A stretch of 46,278 nt of DNA from an uncultured Eubacteriales bacterium (GTDB taxonomy: Bacteria > Bacillota > Clostridia > Oscillospirales > Acutalibacteraceae), in the NCBI GenBank assembly GCA_900315285.1, contig OMYO01000014.1, positions 1-46,278 of the forward strand, in the 5' to 3' direction. A program made the position numbers and the translations under genes. Of this stretch, positions 16,589 to 26,400 are shown piece after piece (positions within the stretch are counted from its first letter, which is position 1; each line of letters starts with the position of its first letter). The notes below the pieces were generated by a model. That model worked only from the letters and a program-made list of their open reading frames with translations, ran no database searches and was not told the DNA's origin.

Positions 16589-18250
16589 ATGTATCCAGAA
16601 TATCTTCAGGCTTCCCTCAAAAAAGTAGCGGAGAAGCGTGACTACAATACGGCGCTTCAGCCGGAGCGCATGTCCGCAGAGGACAAAAAAGTTCTGCTGG
16701 AACAGTTCCATCCGGACTACCGCAAGGACCAGTTCGAGGAGCTGAAAGTCGGCCAGAACAAGGGGGAGAGCGTCAACGTTGAGCTCGCCCAGACCCTTCA
16801 GGGCCATGCCCGTCTCTCCGCGGACGACGTGGATCTTGAACATCCGGACTATGATACCGACATCCTCATCATCGGAGGAGGCGGAGCCGGCTGCGCCGCT
16901 GCCATTGAGGCCGACAAGGCCGGTGCCAAGGTGCTTATCTGCACAAAACTCCGCCTCGGAGACGCCAATACCATGATGGCAGAGGGTGGTATCCAGGCCG
17001 CCACAAAACCCGGCGACTCCCCGGCACAGCATTTCCTGGACGCCTACGGCGGCGGACATTATGCTGCCAAGAAAGACCTTCTCTATAAGCTTGTCACAGA
17101 GGGTCCGGAGGCCATCCAGTGGCTCAACGACCTCGGTGTTGAGTTTGACAAGGACAGCGAGGGCAACATGGTAACCATCCACGGTGGTGGTACCTCCAGA
17201 AAACGTATGCATGCGGCAAAGGATTACACCGGTGCTGAAATTATGCGTACGCTTCGCGACGAGGTCGAGTGCCGTCAGATTCCGGTCATCAACTACAATG
17301 CCGCCCTTGAAATCATTCAGGACGAATATGGCCGCGCTGCTGGTGCTGTCACCCTGAACACCAATACCAAGGAACTCATAGTTATCCGTGCTAAAGCTGT
17401 TATCATTGCCACTGGCGGTGCAGGTCGTCTCCACTATCAGAAGTTCCCGACTTCTAACCACTACGGCGCAACGGCTGACGGTTTGGTTCTTGCTTATCAC
17501 TGCGGTGCCAAACTGCTTTACCCGGATACTCTTCAGTACCATCCCACTGGAGCTGCCTACCCGGCGCAGATCCTCGGCGCTCTTGTAACAGAGAAAGTCC
17601 GTGGACTCGGTGCAAAGATGGTCAATGTCGAGGGTGAGGTCTTTGTCCATCCCCTCGAGACCCGTGACGTGGCAGCTGCTGCTGTCATCCGTGAGTGCAA
17701 TTTCAACAAAAAGGGTATTGAAATTGCCGGCGGCGGCCAGGGCGTTTGGCTCGACACTCCCATGATCGAGAAGATCCACGGTGAGGGCACTATCATGAGC
17801 AAAATCCCCGGTATGTTCCGCATGTTTGACAAGTATGGCATCGACATGCGCAAAGAGCCCATCATCATCTATCCGACGCTCCACTATCAGAACGGTGGTA
17901 TCGACATTGATGATGACTGCGAGGTCATCGGCGTTCCGAATCTGTTCGCAGCTGGTGAGGTCGTCGGTGGAATCCATGGTAGAAACCGTCTCATGGGCAA
18001 CTCTCTTCTGGATGTCATCGTCTTTGGCCGTGACGTCGGCATTGCTGCCGCTGAGCGCGCCAAGAGAACCGCTACTCCGAAGAACCTCAATCTGGACCAC
18101 ATTGCCGCCTTTGAGAAGGAACTCGAGGACGCCGGTGTTGAGACCACGGCACTTGCCCCGAAGCTCTTCCCGAACTATCGTCAGGCGAGAAATTATCTCG
18201 ACACTCCGTTCACCGATAATTCTCAGGTCTCTATCAAGGCCGTCAAATAA
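16589..18250 (+). CDS. Fumarate reductase flavoprotein subunit
   Basis: The 553-residue protein has an N-terminal extension of about 85 residues, then an FAD-binding GGGGAGCAAA motif near 95. Active-site features of the fumarate reductase/succinate dehydrogenase A family follow: a GGGTSRKRMHAA segment, TLQYHPTG, LETRDVAAAAV with the probable proton-transfer Arg, and GRNRLMGNSLLD. It reduces fumarate to succinate with electrons from the adjacent Fe-S subunit. There is no Tat or Sec signal, so it acts in the cytoplasm. GGGAGGAG precedes the ATG. The N-terminal extension is unusual for FrdA and may bind a partner. Succinate oxidation is possible but less likely in a fermenter. Confidence 0.88.
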   Translation: MYPEYLQASLKKVAEKRDYNTALQPERMSAEDKKVLLEQFHPDYRKDQFEELKVGQNKGESVNVELAQTLQGHARLSADDVDLEHPDYDTDILIIGGGGAGCAAAIEADKAGAKVLICTKLRLGDANTMMAEGGIQAATKPGDSPAQHFLDAYGGGHYAAKKDLLYKLVTEGPEAIQWLNDLGVEFDKDSEGNMVTIHGGGTSRKRMHAAKDYTGAEIMRTLRDEVECRQIPVINYNAALEIIQDEYGRAAGAVTLNTNTKELIVIRAKAVIIATGGAGRLHYQKFPTSNHYGATADGLVLAYHCGAKLLYPDTLQYHPTGAAYPAQILGALVTEKVRGLGAKMVNVEGEVFVHPLETRDVAAAAVIRECNFNKKGIEIAGGGQGVWLDTPMIEKIHGEGTIMSKIPGMFRMFDKYGIDMRKEPIIIYPTLHYQNGGIDIDDDCEVIGVPNLFAAGEVVGGIHGRNRLMGNSLLDVIVFGRDVGIAAAERAKRTATPKNLNLDHIAAFEKELEDAGVETTALAPKLFPNYRQARNYLDTPFTDNSQVSIKAVK

Positions 18251-18265
18251 GTCAATTCGAAATTT

Positions 18266-18304
18266 CCGCCCTATCGGAACATTCCGATGGGGCGGTTATT
18301 CTTT
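18266..18304 (+). terminator. Terminator after the fumarate reductase genes
   Basis: A 14-bp stem pairs 18266-18279 with 18282-18295 and is followed by TTATTCTTTT. Confidence 0.88.
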
Positions 18305-18315
18305 TCCTGTTTATG

Positions 18316-18345
18316 TTGAATTGGGGGAAGTTTTCCCACTATAAT
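18316..18345 (+). promoter_or_regulatory. Promoter with internal operator for the GH2 gene
   Basis: TTGAAT (18316-18321), an 18-base spacer and TATAAT (18340-18345). A perfect inverted repeat GGGAA-N3-TTCCC (18325-18337) sits between the two boxes, a typical repressor position. Confidence 0.65.
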
Positions 18346-18372
18346 GAAACCAGAATGAGAGGAGGGTGTCCC

Positions 18373-20754
18373 ATGGTCAAGACACAGTATATCAATGACG
18401 GTTGGACCTATTATCCGGTTTCTCATCCGGAGAAAAAGGAGATAGTCCGTCTTCCCCATACCAACATAGAGCTGCCGTTCAACTACTTTGACGAGCGGAT
18501 GTATCAATTTGTCAGCATCTATGAGAAGAATGTCGTATTCCCCAAAGAGTGGGAGGGCTCTCAGGTGTTCCTCCGGTTTGAGGGCGTTGCCCAGAGCGCA
18601 AAAGTGTCTCTGAATGGAACCGTCTTGGGCGAGCACAACTGCGGCTATACCGAATTCTCCTTCCCTGTGGGCGATTCAGCTGTTTTTGGCGCCGAAAACA
18701 CCATCGAAGTCCGCGTCGACTCCCGTGAGTCCCTGGACGAACCGCCCTTCGGCCACGTCATCGACTATTTGACTTACGGCGGCATCTACCGCGAGGCGGC
18801 TATTGAGGTCAAGGGAGCGGTTAATCTCAAGAATCTGTTCGTCCGGGCAACCGATGTCTATTCCGAAAACAAGCGTTTTGAGGTATCGTTTGATATTGCT
18901 TCCGGGCAACCATTAGATAATCTGCCGCTGTCGGCTGACATCCGTATCTGGGACGGGGAGGACTGCATCGCGGAGACGGAAAAGAATAATCTGCAGCTTG
19001 GACCCAACACCGTGAAGTTTATCTCGGACAAGGTCAAGGCATGGAGTGTTGACGAGCCCAATGTTTATCGGGTCACCGTGGACCTCTCCTTCAATGAGGA
19101 GAAGACAGACTATGCCGAGTCCACCTTTGGCCTTCGGGAAGCTGTTTTCCGCAGGGACGGATTCTATCTGAACGGCCGCAAACTAAAGATCCGCGGTCTG
19201 GATCGACATCAGTGCTATCCCTATGTCGGCTATGCCATGCCGGAATCTATACAGCGCGATGACGCTCGAATTTTGAAATATCATCTCGGGCTCAATGCCG
19301 TCCGCACGTCCCATTATCCGCAGTCCAAGTATTTCCTTGATGAGTGCGACCGGCTCGGCCTTCTGGTGTTCACCGAGGCACCGGGCTGGCAGCACATAGA
19401 TCAGAGCCCGGTTTGGCGTGCGCAGCACATCAAGAATATCCGGGACATGATTCATGACGACTGGAACCATCCGAGTATTGTGCTCTGGGGAGTCCGCATC
19501 AACGAGTCGCTGGACGATGATGACCTCTATAAGGAGGCCAATGCGGTGGCCCGCAAGCTGGATCCGACCCGGCAGACCTCCGGCGTCCGTTATCTGAAGC
19601 ATTCCAGTTTCCTCGAGGACGTCTACGCCTTCAATGACTTCTCCCATAGAGGAGACAATGCCGGAATTACCCAGAAGGCTCTGGTCGCTCCGGTCACAAA
19701 GCCGTATCTCATCTCGGAGCACAATGGCCACATGTTCCCCACAAAGTCTTTTGACTGTGAAGAGCACCGCCTGTCCCATGCATTGCGTCATGCGAAGGTC
19801 GTGGATGAGGCATTGGCGCCAAACAACGGCATTTCCGGTGTGTTCGGCTGGTGTATGGCGGACTATAATACCCATAAGGACTTTGGCAGCGGAGACCGCA
19901 TTTGCTACCACGGTGTTCTCGACATGTTCCGCAACCCGAAACTCGCCGCCGCGGTCTATGAGAGCCAGGGCGAAGACCATGATGTTCTGGCCATCAGCTC
20001 CACCATGGATATCGGCGAGCATCCTGGTACCTGGATTGGCGATGTATGGGCCTTCACCAATGCCGACAGCGTCAATCTCTACAAGAATGATGAATTCGTA
20101 CTGAATTTCCTCCCGGATAAGAAGAAGTTCCCGAATCTGCCGCATCCGCCGGTCCTCATCGACGACCTTGTCGGAGAGCTCCCGGAGCGCAAAGACGGTC
20201 TCTCTCCGGAGTCGGCAAAATTTATTCGGAATGCGGTGAAAGACTACGCCCATGGTGGGCAGCAGTCAGTTATCAATGCATCAAACATTGCGGCGCTCGG
20301 TGTTGCAGCCATCAAAGATAAGATGACCGTGAAGAGGGCAGAGGAGCTCTTCCAGAAGTACTCCAACACCTGGGGCGCCGACGTTACCACCTACCGCTTT
20401 GATGCCATCCGGGACGGCAAGGTCGTAAAAAGTGTCACCTGCGGTCCTGCTATGGAATTTCATCTCAAGACGGAAGTCTCCTCCACAACGCTTGAGGAGA
20501 AGACGACCTATGATGTGGCCGCCATCCGTATTGAAGCAGTCTCCGAGGAGGGGAATCTGCTGGTCTTCGCCAATGATCCTCTCATCTTCCACACGGAGGG
20601 TGATATTGAGCTTATCGGCCCGTCTGTCGTTCCGCTTCGTGGCGGTGCCGCTGGTACATATGTAAAGTCTGTTGGAAAGTCCGGCACTGGTACTCTGACT
20701 ATTGAGTGTGGCCGATGCCCAGATCTGACAATCCATTTTGATATCAAAGCATAA
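18373..20754 (+). CDS. Glycoside hydrolase family 2 (beta-galactosidase/glucuronidase-like)
   Basis: The 793-residue protein has a GH2 sugar-binding domain (about 40-160), an immunoglobulin-like domain (about 165-265) and a TIM-barrel domain starting near the GFYLNGRKLKIRG motif. The likely acid/base Glu is in WGVRINES and the nucleophile Glu in LISEHNGH. C-terminal beta-sandwich regions follow. It has no signal peptide, so it acts on imported sugars or glycosides. An ATG 60 bases upstream lies before GAGGAGGG (18359-18366) and inside the promoter, so the ATG at 18373 is chosen. Sequence cannot tell galactosidase from glucuronidase or another GH2 activity. The stop lies 19 bases before the Nudix gene start. 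Confidence 0.88.
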   Translation: MVKTQYINDGWTYYPVSHPEKKEIVRLPHTNIELPFNYFDERMYQFVSIYEKNVVFPKEWEGSQVFLRFEGVAQSAKVSLNGTVLGEHNCGYTEFSFPVGDSAVFGAENTIEVRVDSRESLDEPPFGHVIDYLTYGGIYREAAIEVKGAVNLKNLFVRATDVYSENKRFEVSFDIASGQPLDNLPLSADIRIWDGEDCIAETEKNNLQLGPNTVKFISDKVKAWSVDEPNVYRVTVDLSFNEEKTDYAESTFGLREAVFRRDGFYLNGRKLKIRGLDRHQCYPYVGYAMPESIQRDDARILKYHLGLNAVRTSHYPQSKYFLDECDRLGLLVFTEAPGWQHIDQSPVWRAQHIKNIRDMIHDDWNHPSIVLWGVRINESLDDDDLYKEANAVARKLDPTRQTSGVRYLKHSSFLEDVYAFNDFSHRGDNAGITQKALVAPVTKPYLISEHNGHMFPTKSFDCEEHRLSHALRHAKVVDEALAPNNGISGVFGWCMADYNTHKDFGSGDRICYHGVLDMFRNPKLAAAVYESQGEDHDVLAISSTMDIGEHPGTWIGDVWAFTNADSVNLYKNDEFVLNFLPDKKKFPNLPHPPVLIDDLVGELPERKDGLSPESAKFIRNAVKDYAHGGQQSVINASNIAALGVAAIKDKMTVKRAEELFQKYSNTWGADVTTYRFDAIRDGKVVKSVTCGPAMEFHLKTEVSSTTLEEKTTYDVAAIRIEAVSEEGNLLVFANDPLIFHTEGDIELIGPSVVPLRGGAAGTYVKSVGKSGTGTLTIECGRCPDLTIHFDIKA

Positions 20755-20773
20755 CAGGAGAACCATTAATACA

Positions 20774-21244
20774 ATGCTGAACACGACTCTGATCTACATT
20801 GAAAAGGATGAAAAATATCTCATGCTCCATCGCGTCAAGAAGGAGAACGATATCAACCATGACAAGTGGATCGGGGTCGGCGGCAAATGTGAGGAGAACG
20901 AGAGCCCGGAGGAGTGCGCGGTCCGTGAGGCCCGCGAGGAGACCGGGCTCACTCTTTTTGATCCGGAGTACCGCGGCGTCGTCACCTTTGTCTGTGACCG
21001 GTATGAGGGGGAGTACATGCACCTCTTCACCTGCAGCCGTTTTTCCGGTGAAATAATAGAGTGCGACGAGGGTACTCTGGAGTGGGTGGATAAGGATAAG
21101 GTCCTTTCTCTTCCCACCTGGGAAGGGGACCGGATCTTCCTCCAAAAAATTGCAAGACCGGGCCCGTTTTTCTCCCTGAAATTGGTCTATGAAGGGGACA
21201 CCCTGGTGGCCCAAAAATGCCGTGAATACGGGCTTGAAAAGTGA
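20774..21244 (+). CDS. Nudix hydrolase, MutT-like 8-oxo-dGTP diphosphatase
   Basis: The 156-residue protein contains a complete Nudix box matching G-x5-E-x7-R-E-x2-E-E-x-G (GKCEENE to REAREETGL, about residues 38-60). It should hydrolyse a nucleoside diphosphate derivative with Mg2+, plausibly oxidised dGTP to clean the nucleotide pool. The frame is open 12 codons further upstream into the GH2 gene, but AGGAG at 20756-20760 and the family N-terminus (MLNTTLIYIEK) favour the ATG at 20774. Its substrate is not fixed by the motif alone. Confidence 0.85.
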   Translation: MLNTTLIYIEKDEKYLMLHRVKKENDINHDKWIGVGGKCEENESPEECAVREAREETGLTLFDPEYRGVVTFVCDRYEGEYMHLFTCSRFSGEIIECDEGTLEWVDKDKVLSLPTWEGDRIFLQKIARPGPFFSLKLVYEGDTLVAQKCREYGLEK

Positions 21245-21254
21245 AAAGAAAGTA

Positions 21255-21283
21255 TTGACTTTTGTATGGGCCGTCAATATAAT
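21255..21283 (+). promoter_or_regulatory. Promoter of the tRNA cluster
   Basis: TTGACT (21255-21260), a 17-base spacer and TATAAT (21278-21283), just before tRNA-Met. Confidence 0.8.
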
Positions 21284-21317
21284 ATAAGAGTCGCTTGTGA
21301 AGATCTAACCGCGGCGC

Positions 21318-21394
21318 GGACCATTAGCTCAGTTGGTTAGAGCATCCGGCTCATAACCGGCGGGTCCGGGGTTCGAGTCCCTGATGGTCCACCA
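21318..21394 (+). tRNA. tRNA-Met (CAT)
   Basis: The cloverleaf has acceptor arm GGACCAT/ATGGTCC, anticodon loop CTCATAA (anticodon 21352-21354), T-loop GTTCGAGTC and an encoded CCA. The paired first acceptor base pair suggests elongator rather than initiator; a lysidine-modified tRNA-Ile2 cannot be excluded. Confidence 0.93.
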
Positions 21395-21404
21395 TTTTAA
21401 ATAT

Positions 21405-21480
21405 AGGGGTATAGCTCAGTTGGTAGAGCAGCGGTCTCCAAAACCGCGTGCCGAGGGTTCGAATCCTTCTGCCCCTGCCA
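21405..21480 (+). tRNA. tRNA-Trp (CCA)
   Basis: Acceptor arm AGGGGTA/TGCCCCT, anticodon stem GCGGT/ACCGC, loop CTCCAAA with anticodon CCA at 21438-21440, and an encoded 3' CCA. Confidence 0.95.
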
Positions 21481-21485
21481 TTTTT

Positions 21486-21561
<76 letters not shown>

Positions 21562-21584
21562 TTTTTTTGTGTTGAATTGAATAT

Positions 21585-21660
<76 letters not shown>

Positions 21661-21682
21661 CATAGCATGTTATATGCAGAAA

Positions 21683-21725
21683 GCCCTCAAAAGCCTTTGC
21701 TTTTGAGGGCCGTTTCCTTTTTATT
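21683..21725. terminator. Terminator after the tRNA cluster
   Basis: A perfect 12-bp stem GCCCTCAAAAGC (21683-21694) with loop CTTT and its complement at 21699-21710, followed by CGTTTCCTTTTTATT. It may also end the convergent dipeptidase gene. Confidence 0.85.
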
Positions 21726-21730
21726 GGGTT

Positions 21731-23149
21731 TTAGTGGTCTGACCTTGCGTAGCTGTTTTTCATGGCATTGCTCGCCTCATACAGCACCTCGCCAAGCGTC
21801 TTGGCAGTCTCTTTTTTTGCCATATCTGCGGCCTTCTGGTTTGCCTCTTCGCAGAGGGCAGTGCAGTCATTCGGCAGAGCAGCGCAGATTTTCTCGTCGT
21901 ACTCCTTTAGAATGGCATAACCCTGGGCATGGACCGCTTCCTGATAGTGCTCAATGTGATTGATGCACTTCTGATAATGGGCATCACTCAGTGCACCGAT
22001 CATTCGGCTGTTCCAGTAGAAGTTGTCTGTGGTGACTTCATTCGTTGTGTTGGACAGGTACTCTGGCACTTTGTCAATGGAGGTGTAGAGGGGCACCATG
22101 ACGTTGAAAGTATTGCAGCCATAGCAGAGCCATTCGACAGCGCGGATGGGTTCCGGCTTGGATGGCCTCATCTGGATGATGCTCATGAAGCTTGTGCGAT
22201 TCACTCCGATTGGCCGATACAGCCCCTGTTCCGCATGTTCCCGCTGGCTGTACGGGTCAAACGGTGTGCCCTGGTAATGAGAAGACTGGAGATACTTGAT
22301 GTCCTCAATAGTGATATGCCGCTTGGGAATCATGCACCAGGGGAGGTCATCACTCTCGGGGGTGATGTCCAGCACCGGGTTGAAATACTTGAGGATATAC
22401 CATGCGCGGGGCGTGTTATATACATGGTCGGCATCATCATGGCTGCCGAAGGCTGCCCGGGGGTCAAAGAGCCTGCCGGGGTTTAAGTCCAGGTGATTTT
22501 CCATGACAAAGTCCATGAGGTCTTTGGAGCAGAGGTAATCTTTTTGAGCACCAAATGCATCGCCAAAATCAAAGAGATCAATGCCGAGCTGGTTCGGCAT
22601 GACGACATAGGCGTCGTCCGGGACGCGACGTGCCATCCAGTGATGTCCGCCAATGGTCTCGAGCCACCAGATTTCCCGGTCATCCTGAAAGGCGATGGCG
22701 TTCATCTCATAGGTGCCGTACTGCTCCAGTAGGGAACCAAGGCGAAGGACGCCTTCTCTAGCCGAGTGGATGTAGGGGAGGGTGAGGACAACAATATCCT
22801 CTTCGCCAAAGCCGTCTTCCACGAGCGGGTCCGCACCAAGGACGCGGACGTTAGAAGTTATGGTCTCTGTGGCGGTCACGGCGACATTGCACTCATTGAC
22901 ACCGCAGGCTGCCCAGATTCCCTCTCCGGGCACGGCGTTGGGAACAGCGGTGTAGCGCATGGGATCGTCCGGAAGATCCATGGAGAACTTGGAGAGTACA
23001 GACTGATAGTGCCGCGGCTGGTCCTCCGAATGGACAACGACAAATTTTTTGGGCGTATATTTTCCCGACTGGGAGTCATCATTGCGGGAAATCATGGTGG
23101 AGCCGTCATATGAGGCCTTTCTCCCGACGAGGATTGTGGTACAGGACAT
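21731..23149 (-). CDS. C69-family dipeptidase (PepD-like)
   Basis: The 472-residue protein begins MSCTTILVG; in peptidase family C69 the Cys near the N-terminus is freed as the catalytic nucleophile (here Cys3). Family features follow, such as SYDGSTMISRNDD, a GVNECNVAVTATE segment and IWWLETIGGHHW. It should cleave dipeptides in the cytoplasm and shows no signal peptide. The start has AGGAGG upstream. A promoter is possible on the minus strand (TATAAT at 23184-23179, with TTGTGC 18 bases away). It is convergent to the tRNA cluster and divergent from the lipase gene. Confidence 0.92.
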   Translation of the reverse strand: MSCTTILVGRKASYDGSTMISRNDDSQSGKYTPKKFVVVHSEDQPRHYQSVLSKFSMDLPDDPMRYTAVPNAVPGEGIWAACGVNECNVAVTATETITSNVRVLGADPLVEDGFGEEDIVVLTLPYIHSAREGVLRLGSLLEQYGTYEMNAIAFQDDREIWWLETIGGHHWMARRVPDDAYVVMPNQLGIDLFDFGDAFGAQKDYLCSKDLMDFVMENHLDLNPGRLFDPRAAFGSHDDADHVYNTPRAWYILKYFNPVLDITPESDDLPWCMIPKRHITIEDIKYLQSSHYQGTPFDPYSQREHAEQGLYRPIGVNRTSFMSIIQMRPSKPEPIRAVEWLCYGCNTFNVMVPLYTSIDKVPEYLSNTTNEVTTDNFYWNSRMIGALSDAHYQKCINHIEHYQEAVHAQGYAILKEYDEKICAALPNDCTALCEEANQKAADMAKKETAKTLGEVLYEASNAMKNSYARSDH

Positions 23150-23214
23150 GGGAATTCCTCCTATCTTTGGATACCATTATTATAGGGCAGATTCGTGCGC
23201 GGGCACAATTTCTG

Positions 23215-23243
23215 TTGCAATGTTAAGTAGATTTTACTAAAAT
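23215..23243 (+). promoter_or_regulatory. Putative promoter of the lipase gene
   Basis: TTGCAA (23215-23220), a 17-base spacer and TAAAAT (23238-23243), 36 bases before the start codon. Confidence 0.55.
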
Positions 23244-23278
23244 GGGAATGAAATATTAATACTTTTGGAGGAGTATGC

Positions 23279-24118
23279 ATGAAAAAAACATGGAAACACC
23301 TCTTTGCCGTTGTTCTGGCACTTGCCCTGACCCTCTCGGTCTCCGTCTGTGCCTTCGCAGCAGAGGGGAATATGAGAACATTTAAGACCATTCCGGATAC
23401 CTTCTCGTACATTCAGTCTGAGGTTCATCCCATGATTGATCAGGGTCCTTTCACCATTTCCCAGGCCACTCTGACCGAGAACGGCGTGGACACGCCTGTT
23501 TATTTTATTGCCATGCATGGCACAGAGACCTCTTCGTTTGGTGAGGCGGAAGATGTCGTATCGGACCTCTATGCTGGTTTTGACAAAGAGAGCCAGTACA
23601 TGAAGGACATTAAGAAGGATATCCTCACCGACGTCCCGAAGGGTTCCAATCTTGTCATTGCCGGCCACAGCCTTGGCGGAATGACTGCTCAGCAGCTGGC
23701 CGCTGACCCGGAAATCAAGGATAACTACAATATCCTCTATGTCACTGCCATTGCCGCTCCGCTTCTTTCCTATCAGAAGACTGAGGGCAAGGTGAATCGT
23801 CTTGCTGAGAAGGCAGACGCTGTTCCGTACATGAGCCATTATACTCTGTCTGATCTGGATCTTCAGAAGAGCACCCGCTCTGAGGAACACGGCTCCAAGT
23901 ACAACATCATCAATTCCCACACCGGCAGCTATAAAGACCCGGCTGTCTGGGGAGACTATGACGCAGTTGGTAATAAGGGCGGCAATGCTGTTCTTACCGT
24001 GAACACAGACACCACAAAAGTCTATTGTGCACCTATTTCAGATCGCCAGACCGGCACCAGAGCTTATGCATCTGTATTCATTGATGGTAACTGGATCGGC
24101 GTATCGGTTCTGTACTAA
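23279..24118 (+). CDS. Secreted class 3-type lipase
   Basis: The 279-residue protein has a signal peptide (MKKTWKHLFAVVLALAL, cleavage near AFAA at about 28) and an alpha/beta hydrolase fold with the nucleophile motif GHSLGG (Ser131), as in Lipase_3 family triacylglycerol lipases. It should hydrolyse esters outside the cell or at the envelope. GGAGGAG lies before the ATG. The C-terminal 60 residues are less conserved in character. The natural substrate (host or food lipid, or another ester) is unknown. Confidence 0.85.
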   Translation: MKKTWKHLFAVVLALALTLSVSVCAFAAEGNMRTFKTIPDTFSYIQSEVHPMIDQGPFTISQATLTENGVDTPVYFIAMHGTETSSFGEAEDVVSDLYAGFDKESQYMKDIKKDILTDVPKGSNLVIAGHSLGGMTAQQLAADPEIKDNYNILYVTAIAAPLLSYQKTEGKVNRLAEKADAVPYMSHYTLSDLDLQKSTRSEEHGSKYNIINSHTGSYKDPAVWGDYDAVGNKGGNAVLTVNTDTTKVYCAPISDRQTGTRAYASVFIDGNWIGVSVLY

Positions 24119-24169
24119 TTCATTTCTTTCTATTTTGACATGAAACGGGCTCCGCGTTATCGGAGCATA

Positions 24170-24210
24170 CACAAAGAACCGCCCCGGTTCCCATGTGGGA
24201 ACCGGGGCGG
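24170..24210 (-). terminator. Terminator of groESL, probably shared with the lipase gene
   Basis: A perfect 15-bp stem (24179-24193 and 24196-24210). On the minus strand it is followed by TTCTTTGTG, so it fits the end of groEL best. A smaller GCTCCG/CGGAGC hairpin (24149-24166) lies beside it. Confidence 0.75.
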
Positions 24211-24239
24211 CTCAACCTATATCTTCTAACGTTTGGAAC

Positions 24240-25910
<1,671 letters not shown>

Positions 25911-25923
25911 TTATATACTATAT

Positions 25924-26244
<321 letters not shown>

Positions 26245-26271
26245 TTAGCACTCATTGTTCCTGAGTGCTAA
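26245..26271. promoter_or_regulatory. CIRCE element (HrcA operator) of groESL
   Basis: TTAGCACTC-N9-GAGTGCTAA is an exact match to the CIRCE consensus and is placed around the transcription start. A third half-site, TAGCACTC (26282-26289), lies in the promoter spacer. Confidence 0.97.
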
Positions 26272-26275
26272 GCCT

Positions 26276-26303
26276 ATTATATAGCACTCGGGGGAAAAAT
26301 CAA
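26276..26303 (-). promoter_or_regulatory. groESL promoter
   Basis: On the minus strand TTGATT (26303-26298), a 16-base spacer and TATAAT (26281-26276) lie just upstream of CIRCE. Confidence 0.8.
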
Positions 26304-26338
26304 CCCTTCCGGCAAAAAAAATGGAAAAAGCGGAATAA

Positions 26339-26367
26339 TTGACTTTGGTTCGGGGGCATATTATGAT
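26339..26367 (+). promoter_or_regulatory. Promoter of the O-antigen ligase-like operon
   Basis: TTGACT (26339-26344), a 17-base spacer and TATGAT (26362-26367), 33 bases before the ATG at 26401. Confidence 0.7.
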
Positions 26368-26400
26368 AATCCCAAATACTATTTAAATGGAGGCCTGTGT

